Positions 1 to 9,669 of a stretch of DNA of 64,000 nucleotides are shown one piece after another (the first letter of the stretch is position 1; every line of letters starts with the position of its first letter). Under the pieces are notes generated by a model, which had not been told where the DNA came from, made no database searches, and saw only the letters and a program-made list of their open reading frames with translations. The DNA is from Clostridium zeae (GTDB lineage Bacteria > Bacillota > Clostridia > Clostridiales > Clostridiaceae): positions 68,921 to 132,920 of the forward strand of contig NZ_BMBA01000003.1 of NCBI RefSeq assembly GCF_017312485.1, read 5' to 3'. Position numbers and translations under genes: made by a program.

Positions 1-1083
1 TAGATTTACATTATCCATGGTTCTAACCTTTGAAGTAGGTATTGAAAATCTATTAAATATATATCTTTCTACTCCTTTTAAGTTAGAACTTCCTCCATAT
101 AAGAATATCTTATCTATACTATTTCCAACCTTTTTGTTTCTGTAGAATTGAATTATTCTTTCGAGTTCCATACTCCATTCATTTACTACATCTCTTATTA
201 TTCTATTAGAAGAATCCTCATTATCACTTGAAATTGATAAATCACCTTTGTTTTTCTTTATCTCTTCAGCAGCCTCTAAAGATATTCCCATTGCTCTACT
301 AAGTGCTCCATCAATATTGGCTCCACCAGACTTTATAATTCTAGTAAATTCAAACTTACCATCCTTGTATATACTTACACTAAGAGTACTTGCCCCCATA
401 TCTATAAAAGCTAAAGTCTCTTCTGTGCCATAAGCTTCATCATTTACTTTATTACTGTAGTTTACAAGTTTGTTTAAGGAGTTATAAGATATATCTAAAG
501 CTAAAGGTTTTAAATTTGAGTTAGTTAAAAGCTTATAATACTTCATAGCTAATTTTTCTGGATATGTAATAACTAAAGTCTTAAACTTAAGCTTTGATTC
601 CACTTGAAATCTATCCAGTATACTTTGCTGTATCACATAATCATCCATGTTTATAGGAAGATACTGCTGGATTTCATACTTAACCACTGTACTAAGTTCA
701 TCCTCTTGTACAGCAGGTATAACAACTTCTCTATTAATTACACTAGTAGAGTTATTTGTACAAATGGCCTCTTTTATATTGATTTTGTTATTATTAAGAA
801 GCTGCTCTAAAAAAACAGTCATAACTTCTTGATTTAATATATTTCCATCTCCAACCGCATCTACAGGAGTTTTAGCCGTGATAAGTCTTTCTATCTCTAA
901 TTGATCTTTATAGTACTTACCAACTACTACCTTAGTAGTGTCACTTCCAAAATCAAAAGAAACTACTTTTCTATTCAGTTCTTTCTTTTTAATCGGTTTC
1001 TTTTCAATAGGTTTATTTCTTATTTTATTTTTAAGATCACTTATATCTACATTCATTAAGTCTTTTACTTTACTGAAATCCAT
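1..1083 (-). CDS. pilM: Type IV pilus assembly protein PilM (3' end cut by window)
   Basis: The frame is open from an ATG at 1083 to the window edge (361 codons, no stop), so the C-terminus is missing. PilM is an actin-like cytoplasmic ATPase that links the PilB motor to the inner-membrane PilN/PilO alignment complex. The sequence shows the actin-fold phosphate loop VSFDFGSDTTKVVVG after a basic 45-residue N-terminal stretch, then an IDMGASTLSVSI second phosphate-type motif and a GGSSNLKG nucleotide-binding motif near the cut end. A GGAGG lies 9 nt upstream of the ATG. It follows pilA on the same strand after a hairpin, as expected for a pil operon. Confidence 0.85.
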   Translation of the reverse strand, partial: MDFSKVKDLMNVDISDLKNKIRNKPIEKKPIKKKELNRKVVSFDFGSDTTKVVVGKYYKDQLEIERLITAKTPVDAVGDGNILNQEVMTVFLEQLLNNNKINIKEAICTNNSTSVINREVVIPAVQEDELSTVVKYEIQQYLPINMDDYVIQQSILDRFQVESKLKFKTLVITYPEKLAMKYYKLLTNSNLKPLALDISYNSLNKLVNYSNKVNDEAYGTEETLAFIDMGASTLSVSIYKDGKFEFTRIIKSGGANIDGALSRAMGISLEAAEEIKKNKGDLSISSDNEDSSNRIIRDVVNEWSMELERIIQFYRNKKVGNSIDKIFLYGGSSNLKGVERYIFNRFSIPTSKVRTMDNVNL

Positions 1084-1249
1084 TTACTTGAACCTCCGAT
1101 TTTCTGTTTTAGTTTTGCTACTCATATCTATATTTTAATAAAATATGTTTCTCATTGAGTTCAATTTAACTTTAGTTTATATATACTTAAAACTGTATGT
1201 ATATTGGGTTTTAGGCATATATAAGCTAAGTTATGAATAGATATAGTTT

Positions 1250-1283
1250 AAAGTGTAAAGTTATGAAGATAACTTTACACTTT
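1250..1283 (-). terminator. Hairpin downstream of pilA
   Basis: A perfect 14-bp inverted repeat (1250-1263 and 1270-1283) with a 6-nt loop sits 26 bases after the pilA stop. Only a weak run of A/T follows on the minus strand, so it may be a partial terminator or a 3' stabilising hairpin that lets pilin mRNA exceed the pilM message. Confidence 0.6.
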
Positions 1284-1308
1284 ATATTAATACTATTAAA
1301 TAATTGTA

Positions 1309-1743
1309 TTATGGAGTTGTTATAGTATCTGTTTTAGCAGTTCCACTAGTAGTCAAAACTTCAACTTCTCCAGTTTTACTAACCCAAATTGTATAACCTG
1401 TTGCGCCATCTTCTTGAGGCTTTTTAACTGTGCTTAATGTATCAGAAAGTGATGAATCAGAAAATGTAAGAGTTCCACTTGGGAAAGTTATAGTAATTAC
1501 TTTAGTTGTTGTTTGAGCCGGATCAACAGTTATGCTACCATCAGCAATCTTAGTTAAAACAGTCCTCTTAATTGTTTCACAACTTTGTACATCAGCCTTA
1601 TATTTGGAATCATTTCTAACCTTCGCAAAGTTAGGTATAGCGATCGCTGCAATAATTGCTATTATAGCTATAACTATAATAAGTTCAATTAAAGTAAATC
1701 CTTTCTTTTTCTTGTTTAGTCTCGTATTTAATACGTTTGACAT
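1309..1743 (-). CDS. pilA: Type IV prepilin (major pilin-like)
   Basis: This is a structural pilin that is processed by the prepilin peptidase and assembled into a fibre. A short basic leader (KKKKG) precedes FTLIEL, the classic cleavage site with Glu at mature position 5. A hydrophobic helix of about 20 residues follows, and then a small soluble head domain (144 aa in total) rich in Thr and Ser. A GGAGG lies 8 nt upstream of the ATG. It sits between pilC and pilM and has its own downstream hairpin, fitting a highly expressed subunit. The head domain alone does not distinguish a major pilin from a pseudopilin. Confidence 0.88.
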   Translation of the reverse strand: MSNVLNTRLNKKKKGFTLIELIIVIAIIAIIAAIAIPNFAKVRNDSKYKADVQSCETIKRTVLTKIADGSITVDPAQTTTKVITITFPSGTLTFSDSSLSDTLSTVKKPQEDGATGYTIWVSKTGEVEVLTTSGTAKTDTITTP

Positions 1744-1784
1744 AAATTATTCCTCCTTGAATCTTTTATTATATATTTTAGCCA

Positions 1785-2987
1785 CTACATATTGTTATAC
1801 ATAGTAAACATTGGCATCATTATCGATATTACGATAAACCCAACTATCCCACCCATCACTATTAAAAGTAAAGGTTCTATCAAAGCCGTGGTCGTTTGTA
1901 TAGTTGTTTCTACTTCTTCATCATAAAAATCAGCAGTTTTATTTAAGATTTCATCCAATGACCCCGACTCTTCTCCTATTTTTATCATAGAAGCCAGCAT
2001 TGGGGGAAATATTTTACTTTCTTCGATAGGTTTAGATAACCCTTCACCTTTGATAAGTTCTTCTCTTATTTCTAACAGTTTATTTTGAGCTATTTTATTT
2101 CCAACTACCTCTGATACAGTCTCTAAAGCTTGCACTAAACTTACACCACTAGATAGCATAGTAGATAAGGTTCTAGTAAACCTAGAAACAATAATCTTTT
2201 GATTTAGTCCTTTTACAATAGGAAATGTAAGCTTAAATTTACTTATAAATAACTGCCCACTATCGCTTTTAAAATAATATCTTAATCCTAATACAATTAA
2301 TACAATTATTAAAAGTATTAAAAATCCATGTTTGCTCAAAGCACCACTGATAGCAAGTAAAATTTTTGTAGGTACAGGAAGTTCTACTCCACTCTGTGTA
2401 AACATATCTATAAATGTAGGTAAAACAAAAGTTAAAAGTACAGTTACAACACTGACTGCAAGTACACTTAGTACAGCAGGATAAACCATTGCACCTTTTA
2501 TCTTATTGTTAATCTTATTTTCCTTCTCAAAATGAGTAGACATTCTAAGCATTACGCTATCTAGATTACCACTCATCTCTCCTGTTTCTACCATACTTAT
2601 AAGTAAGTCTGGAAACACTTTTCCTTGAAGCTTCATCGATTCAGATAGGGTTTCACCCTTTTTAACATTATCCTCAACCTTTGAAAGTACTTCTTTAAGC
2701 TTTTTATTAGGAAGCTGCCTTGCAAGAATGTTAAGGGAACTATTTATTGATACACCAGCATCTAGCATGGTATAAAATTGCCTACAAAAAATAGCAATAT
2801 CTTTAGTACTAACTCTATCAAAAATACTCAAGTTTATAGTTGTTCCCTGCTGTATTTCTTCTACTAGAAGCGGATAATAATTATTCGCACTTATCATATC
2901 CATAACTTCATCTCTAGAATCTGCAGAGTAGGTTCCTTGAAGTCTATCACCATTTTCATTCATTGCTTTATATTTAAAATTAGGCAT
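1785..2987 (-). CDS. pilC: Type IV pilus inner-membrane platform protein PilC
   Basis: PilC/GspF-family polytopic membrane protein, the platform on which the PilB motor acts during pilin polymerisation. At 400 aa it has the usual length. It shows two T2SSF repeats of about 120 residues (the first around residues 70-190, the second around 270-390). Each begins with a phenylalanine-rich FCRQFYTMLDAG or FTRTLSTMLSSGV motif and ends in membrane helices. The N-terminal FKYKAMNENGDRLQG is typical of the family. It lies 33 bases after pilB, so the two are probably co-transcribed. Confidence 0.93.
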   Translation of the reverse strand: MPNFKYKAMNENGDRLQGTYSADSRDEVMDMISANNYYPLLVEEIQQGTTINLSIFDRVSTKDIAIFCRQFYTMLDAGVSINSSLNILARQLPNKKLKEVLSKVEDNVKKGETLSESMKLQGKVFPDLLISMVETGEMSGNLDSVMLRMSTHFEKENKINNKIKGAMVYPAVLSVLAVSVVTVLLTFVLPTFIDMFTQSGVELPVPTKILLAISGALSKHGFLILLIIVLIVLGLRYYFKSDSGQLFISKFKLTFPIVKGLNQKIIVSRFTRTLSTMLSSGVSLVQALETVSEVVGNKIAQNKLLEIREELIKGEGLSKPIEESKIFPPMLASMIKIGEESGSLDEILNKTADFYDEEVETTIQTTTALIEPLLLIVMGGIVGFIVISIMMPMFTMYNNM

Positions 2988-3020
2988 GTAAGTTAAACAC
3001 CTCTCTTCTTAAAGAAACTT

Positions 3021-4712
3021 CTACTCTTTTAAGAACGCAATGGAAGCCATTTCTTCTACTGTTGTCACACCTTCTAAAACAAGCTCTTTACATGACATAC
3101 CAAGAGTTTTCATCCCATTTTTTATTGATAAATCCATTAGTTGATTAGAATCTCTAGTCTCTAAAATCATATCTCTATGATCTCTAGTTATCTCCATTAT
3201 CTCATAAACACCTACTCTACCTGAATAACCTGTGTTATTACAATAGCCACAGCCTACCCCCTTATAAATAGTAATAGGTTCATTATGCTTTTCTCCTAAG
3301 ATTGCCTTTTCATAAGCAGAAGCTTCATGGGCTTGTCTACAGTTAGGGCATATTTTTTTTACTAGTCTTTGAGCAACTATACCAGCTAAAGATGTAGAAA
3401 CCAAATAAGGTTGAATTCCCATATCTACTAATCTTAATACAGATGAAGGAGCATCATTAGTATGTAGTGTACTTAATACTAAATGTCCAGTTATGGCAGC
3501 TCTTATAGCTATCTCTGCTGTTTCACTATCTCTTATCTCACCTATCATTACAACGTCAGGGTCCTGTCTTAATATAGATCTAAGACCGTTTGCAAAGGTA
3601 AGTCCAGCTTTGGTGTTTACATTAACTTGATTTACACCCTTTAAGGTATATTCAACTGGATCTTCAACAGTTACTATGTTAACATCACCAGTATTTAACT
3701 CACTAAGTACTGTATAGAGGGTAGTTGATTTTCCGCTTCCAGTAGGTCCTGTAACAAGAACAATTCCATGTGGAGATTTTATTATTCTATCTAAAACCTC
3801 TAAATCATCATTCTTCATTCCAAGTCTTTCTTTTCCTATTTGATAGCTTTCTCTATCTAGTATTCTTATTACAACCTTTTCACCTGCTACCACAGGCAAG
3901 ATTGAAACTCTTAAGTCAACATCCTTATGACCTACTTTAGTTATGATTCTTCCGTCTTGAGGTATTCTTTTTTCTGCTATATTAAGTCCTGCAAGTATCT
4001 TTATTCTTGTGACAAGTGCAGCTTGGCTTTCAGGCTCTAAAGAATTCGTAGTCTGCAGCTGTCCATCTATTCTATATCTTATTCTTATTTCATCCTCGAA
4101 TGGCTCTATGTGTATATCTGACGCTCTCATCTCAACAGCATTTTTAAATAGATATTCAACCATTTTTACGACAGGCGCATTCTTTATATCATCAAACTGC
4201 TCTTCTTCCTGAACTTGAATTGTTTTAGCTTCAAGCTTACCCTTGGAAAGCTCTTCAGCAGCTTTTGTAACCTTCTGACTTGAATATTCCATTTCTATAT
4301 GTTTTTTAATTTCTTCTCTTGTACATATATAAGTTTCAACTTCAAATCCAGAGGAAATTGAAACGTCATCGATAGCAAATATATTAAGTGGATCCCACAT
4401 CGCTACCATTATTCTATTATCATTGAAACCAAAAGGTATTAATTCATGCTTATCACAAACGCTTTCCGGTACTACCTTAAGAGCTCTTTTGTCAAAGGTT
4501 GTAATGTTAAGGTTTATCCTCTTTATTCCTGTTTGCTTTTCTAAAACCTCCATGATATCTTCTGAAGTTACCATACTTAGTTCTATAAGCATTTCACCCA
4601 ACTTCTTACCAGTTATCCTTTGTTTCTTAAGAGCTTCCTGAAGTTGAGGCATAGATATCTTACCAGATTCCACAAGCATGTCACCCAGTCTTCTCTTAAT
4701 TACTCCCTCCAT
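3021..4712 (-). CDS. pilB: Type IV pilus assembly ATPase PilB
   Basis: Hexameric cytoplasmic ATPase powering pilus extension. The N-terminus (about residues 5-60) carries two RLGxxL...G...L..AL..Q-type units, the MshEN pattern that in other PilB/MshE proteins binds c-di-GMP. The core has Walker A GPTGSGKSTT, an Asp box, Walker B DPDVVMIGEIRD and the four-cysteine zinc site CPNC...CGYC. An ATG at 4716-4718 is in frame, but the SD AAGGAG abuts it directly. The second ATG at 4712 has 6-nt spacing and is chosen here, giving 563 aa. Upstream is a 15-bp inverted repeat (4726-4740) overlapping the 5' untranslated region. Confidence 0.93.
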   Translation of the reverse strand: MEGVIKRRLGDMLVESGKISMPQLQEALKKQRITGKKLGEMLIELSMVTSEDIMEVLEKQTGIKRINLNITTFDKRALKVVPESVCDKHELIPFGFNDNRIMVAMWDPLNIFAIDDVSISSGFEVETYICTREEIKKHIEMEYSSQKVTKAAEELSKGKLEAKTIQVQEEEQFDDIKNAPVVKMVEYLFKNAVEMRASDIHIEPFEDEIRIRYRIDGQLQTTNSLEPESQAALVTRIKILAGLNIAEKRIPQDGRIITKVGHKDVDLRVSILPVVAGEKVVIRILDRESYQIGKERLGMKNDDLEVLDRIIKSPHGIVLVTGPTGSGKSTTLYTVLSELNTGDVNIVTVEDPVEYTLKGVNQVNVNTKAGLTFANGLRSILRQDPDVVMIGEIRDSETAEIAIRAAITGHLVLSTLHTNDAPSSVLRLVDMGIQPYLVSTSLAGIVAQRLVKKICPNCRQAHEASAYEKAILGEKHNEPITIYKGVGCGYCNNTGYSGRVGVYEIMEITRDHRDMILETRDSNQLMDLSIKNGMKTLGMSCKELVLEGVTTVEEMASIAFLKE

Positions 4713-4718
4713 TGGCAT

Positions 4719-5042
4719 CTCCTTCCAACCAAATTGGTTGAATAAATTATAATTCTACTTCATATAATAATAAGTATACAAAGTGAAGTTTAATAAAGCA
4801 ACCCAAAAATTCTGCCATGATATGGTAACTAAGTCCATAATTTCTTGGTTACTTTTTATATGCATTAAACTTACCATTAAACATAAACTTAAACATTCTG
4901 AATTCATCTTAAAAACCGACTTTTAAAGTTTATATTTAGTTATTTTTACATAACATCTCATATTTTTCGACAAAAAATATAAGTATATTAAATATAAAAT
5001 GTAAAATTTAATCTAAAAGTTCCAAATTATATAATTATATAT
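4719..5042. other. Intergenic region upstream of pilB
   Basis: There is no gene here. It holds an inverted repeat CAACCA-aat-TGGTTG at 4726-4740, a hairpin at 4824-4853 with a T-run on the plus strand, and a minus-strand TGTCGAA (4966-4972) matching the Spo0A box consensus TGNCGAA within an A/T-rich setting. No c-di-GMP riboswitch core was recognised. Confidence 0.5.
4966..4972 (-). promoter_or_regulatory. Candidate Spo0A box upstream of pilB
   Basis: The minus strand reads TTTTGTCGAAAA around TGTCGAA, a full match to the Spo0A box. It lies about 250 bases upstream of the pilB start and just after the pilD coding end. A 7-mer of this kind can occur by chance in AT-rich DNA, so this is tentative. 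Confidence 0.35.
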
Positions 5043-5792
5043 TTATAAATTAAGGTAAATTTTTATTATTCTATCGCCATATAACATAGCTATCATTGTA
5101 CCAATAGCTAAAAATGGACCAAATGCTATTGGGTCTTTTCTTCCTTTCTTTTTTAGAGCTATAAGTGACACACCTATAATCGCGCCTATTATAAAGGCAA
5201 AAAATATTGTAATCAGCGTGTTGCTCCAGCCTAAATATATACCACATATGGCCGCTATCTCTATATCCCCTGTCCCCATAGCCCCTGTAAGTATAACTAT
5301 AAGTCCAATTACACCGGCTCCAACTACAAGGCCAATTAAGTAAGTCATTATATCGCTATGTAAATAGAACTTGTCTATCAATATAAATACCACTCCAATA
5401 AAAAGGCATGGATATGTTGTTACTGCGTATACATCCTGGGTATTAAAATCAATAAATGCTATAACAATTAAAAATAAAGCTAATATTAAAAACTTTATGA
5501 GTTCAATTGATAGTCCGTACTGGTTATATATTAATAAGAATATTATTGCAGTGAATAATTCCAGAGCAGGATACTTAATAGATATCTTGCTACCACAGTG
5601 CCTGCATTTTCCTCCTAAAAATAAATAGCTTATTACAGGTATCAAATCATAAGCTTTAATTTGAGTCTTACAATCAGTACAATGTGAAGGAGGAAAAGAA
5701 ATTGATTCTCCCCTTGGTATTCTATAAATACATACATTCAAAAAGCTTCCAATAACTAATCCTAAAATAAAAATTAAAATTCCAATCTCCAT
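5043..5792 (-). CDS. pilD: Prepilin peptidase (A24 aspartyl protease, N-methyltransferase)
   Basis: Membrane aspartyl protease that cleaves the prepilin leader and methylates the new N-terminal Phe. The 249-aa sequence begins with the family signature GSFLNVCIYRIPRGES. Two CxxC pairs follow (CTDC and CRHC) that bind zinc in full-length enzymes. There are then about six membrane segments with the two catalytic Asp motifs: IDFNTQDV, and GTGDIE (the GxGD motif). SD AGGAG lies 8 nt before the ATG. It is the most upstream gene of the pilus cluster here, 324 bases before pilB, so it may have its own transcript. Confidence 0.93.
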   Translation of the reverse strand: MEIGILIFILGLVIGSFLNVCIYRIPRGESISFPPSHCTDCKTQIKAYDLIPVISYLFLGGKCRHCGSKISIKYPALELFTAIIFLLIYNQYGLSIELIKFLILALFLIVIAFIDFNTQDVYAVTTYPCLFIGVVFILIDKFYLHSDIMTYLIGLVVGAGVIGLIVILTGAMGTGDIEIAAICGIYLGWSNTLITIFFAFIIGAIIGVSLIALKKKGRKDPIAFGPFLAIGTMIAMLYGDRIIKIYLNL

Positions 5793-6414
5793 GTATTACT
5801 CCTAAACCTTCTAGAATTAAATTCAAATTTGATCTATTTAATTTGAATTCATATCAATTATCATCTTTACAATCCATATATTGCAAGTAAATTTTGCATT
5901 AAATTTACTAATCTAATTATAATATTCTCTTATATAGATTTAACACTTCGATACGAAATCTATTTTAAAACTCTCACGGCTTCTGGTGAGGGAATTTAAA
6001 AATATAAATTTTATTAAGAAGTGGTACATCCATAGCTCCTATTTTTCTATATATCCATATAATTCTATATTTTAAAAAACACCAAATATGTAACAATCTT
6101 TGTATTCATTTATTAACTTCCAGTTATACCAATCGTAAAACAGCATGTACACATTGTCGTTATGTACTTATATAAGTTAATTCCTTTTTTAATTATATCC
6201 GATTTTATTAATTATAATCATTAAATTAACAAAAGCATACAATTAACGTAACTTTAATTCATGTTATTGTTTATCTACCTTTCCTTATATATCTGAGGAA
6301 AGTCTAAAAGTCGATTAAGTTTTATTTTTTACTGTATATCCATAAAAGACTTGTAAAATCATTGAAATATATACGTTGAATGGTATAAAACTTTATGATT
6401 TTCTTTACAGTAAA
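5793..6414. other. Intergenic region with two repeat elements
   Basis: No coding sequence is seen. It holds one copy of the GATGTAC-type element (5937-6030) and one copy of the TACTGTATA inverted-repeat module (6325-6417), both also found elsewhere in the window. The rest is plain A/T-rich DNA. Confidence 0.6.
5937..6030 (+). repeat. Repeat family 1, copy 1 (GATGTAC-terminal element)
   Basis: This is a 94-bp element. Its left end is a degenerate GAT-TA-CACTTCGA followed by AAATCTATTTT, and its right end is AAGTGGTACATC. It aligns end to end with the 94-bp copy at 13586-13679. An internal hairpin pairs CTCAC with GTGAG and flanking TTTTAAA. The base pairs differ from those of copy 2, but pairing is kept. 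Confidence 0.7.
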
Positions 6415-6417
6415 AAA
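6325..6417. repeat. Repeat family 2, copy A (TACTGTATA inverted-repeat module)
   Basis: It is bounded by TTTTTTACTGTATA on the left and TTTACAGTAAAAAA on the right, a terminal inverted repeat of about 12 bp. The interior resembles copies at 25564-25659 and 46229-46323 (shared AAAATCATT-AAATAT-TA segments). Homology extends leftwards to about 6270. Confidence 0.7.
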
Positions 6418-6444
6418 GCTAGAATGCATAAGCATTCTAGCTTT
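6415..6444 (-). terminator. groEL terminator
   Basis: A perfect 13-bp stem (6415-6427 and 6432-6444) with a 4-nt loop is followed on the minus strand by seven or more T residues. It lies 12 bases after the groEL stop. The T-run is also the right end of repeat family 2 copy A. Confidence 0.9.
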
Positions 6445-6456
6445 AAGTTGTTAATC

Positions 6457-8085
<1,629 letters not shown>

Positions 8086-8099
8086 CTACCTCCTGTCTA

Positions 8100-8387
<288 letters not shown>

Positions 8388-8442
8388 CTAAACCCTCCTT
8401 ATGCTTTTTAGAGTATATATAATTTAATATTTAACTTATTTG

Positions 8443-8469
8443 TTAGCACTCATTAATATCGAGTGCTAA
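8443..8469 (-). promoter_or_regulatory. CIRCE operator (HrcA binding site) of groESL
   Basis: A perfect TTAGCACTC-N9-GAGTGCTAA lies 59 bases upstream of the groES start. HrcA represses from this element in Firmicutes. On the minus strand TTGAAT, 17 nt and TATTAT (about 8478-8506) form a plausible sigma-A promoter just upstream, so the operator would sit at the start of the transcript. Confidence 0.96.
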
Positions 8470-8616
8470 TACAATTATTATAATAGACAATACTATTTAA
8501 TAATTCAACAACTAATTGATATTTTTATCCATTTTCTCAGACTGAATTACTCAATTTTACGAAATTATCTCTCTTTTTCTAATTATTTCTTTTATTTTCT
8601 CAATAATTATAGACTT

Positions 8617-8673
8617 TATGAAAATTAACTGATATATTTAATATTTTTTTAAATGTATCAGTTAATTTTCATA
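8617..8673. repeat. Perfect 18-bp inverted repeat between divergent genes
   Basis: Arms at 8617-8634 and 8656-8673 (TATGAAAATTAACTGATA and its exact complement) are separated by a 21-nt A/T-rich spacer. It lies between the divergent groES and DUF1461-type gene and belongs to neither coding region. There is no clear T-run on either side. The rest of 8470-8793 shows nothing else. Confidence 0.6.
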
Positions 8674-8793
8674 TAAAAACATAAATAATTCATAATTTTA
8701 TTATATTATTTTTTATAAAGCTATTTATTTTTCATAAAAAATGATAATAATTAGATATGAAACTTTATATTCTATGCTACGTGAAAGGACGTT

Positions 8794-9486
8794 ATGATGA
8801 TTTCTAAAAATTATAGTTACTTAACTAAGATTGCAAATTTCATTCTCTCTCTTATTTTAACTGTTGCTTCAATTGGTTTGTGGTCAATTGCAACCTTAAA
8901 CTTTACACCATTATACAAGATAGGCATTAAAGCTTTTGATATCACAAGCGCTACTTCTCTTTCAGAAGGACAACTTATGACAAACTACAAAGTACTTATT
9001 AAATATCTTCAATCACCTTTTATAAATAAATTGAAGTTCCCAAACTTCATAATGAGTGCTGGTGGCGAAACACATTTCGTTGATGTGAAAAATATATTTA
9101 TATATCTTCATATCATAACTTGGTCTACTGCCATAATATTTGTATTATTATTTATATTTAAGAAAAAATATCTTTCAAAGGAAATTTTTAATATATTTAA
9201 CCATACTTTTTATATTCTATCTGTTTTTTCAATATCTATACTTATTTTAGTATTAAATAATTTCGATAAAACCTTTGAAAACTTTCACAAGCTATTTTTC
9301 AGCAATGATTTATGGTTATTTGACCCAAATACCGATCCAGTTATAAATGCTTTGCCAGAGAACTTTTTTATGGTCTGTGGAATAACAATCATAGCTTTAA
9401 CTCTTATTCAAGTAATAATATTTAAGATTATTTATCACAGACATAAAAAGCTATTAAAGACTTCAAAGACTAACATTTTTCACTAA
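8794..9486 (+). CDS. DUF1461 / TIGR01906-type integral membrane protein
   Basis: A 230-aa membrane protein with about four to five transmembrane helices (near residues 14-36, 108-126, 138-155 and 190-212) and an extracytoplasmic loop. It contains FHKLFFSNDLWLFDPNTDP, the hallmark of the TIGR01906 (lctB-type) family, whose function is unknown. SD GAAAGGA is followed by tandem ATGs at 8794 and 8797, and either could start translation. It stands alone and diverges from groESL. Confidence 0.82.
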   Translation: MMISKNYSYLTKIANFILSLILTVASIGLWSIATLNFTPLYKIGIKAFDITSATSLSEGQLMTNYKVLIKYLQSPFINKLKFPNFIMSAGGETHFVDVKNIFIYLHIITWSTAIIFVLLFIFKKKYLSKEIFNIFNHTFYILSVFSISILILVLNNFDKTFENFHKLFFSNDLWLFDPNTDPVINALPENFFMVCGITIIALTLIQVIIFKIIYHRHKKLLKTSKTNIFH

Positions 9487-9633
9487 TAACTTCTATTGTT
9501 ATTTTATATAAGTGTTTTTATTTCAGTATATGTTTAAGAGTATAGTTGAAATTAAGCAGTTATAAATGAGATGCTATATGAACGAACTATTAAAACTAAA
9601 TGATTTTTTCAGATGGAGTTGTCTCAAAAAAAC

Positions 9634-9669
9634 AACTAAAAAAGAGCTAATTATTAGCTCTTTTTAGTT
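9634..9669 (-). terminator. Terminator overlapping the end of the polymerase gene
   Basis: Inverted repeat AACTAAAAAAGAGCTAA / TTAGCTCTTTTTAGTT with a short loop. It has T-runs on both strands, so it can serve both the plus-strand DUF1461 gene and the minus-strand gene ending at 9668, whose stop codon lies at its edge. Confidence 0.75.

Noticed and set aside
4719-5042. c-di-GMP riboswitch before pilB
   Set aside because: Neither the class I nor the class II conserved core could be found on the minus strand.
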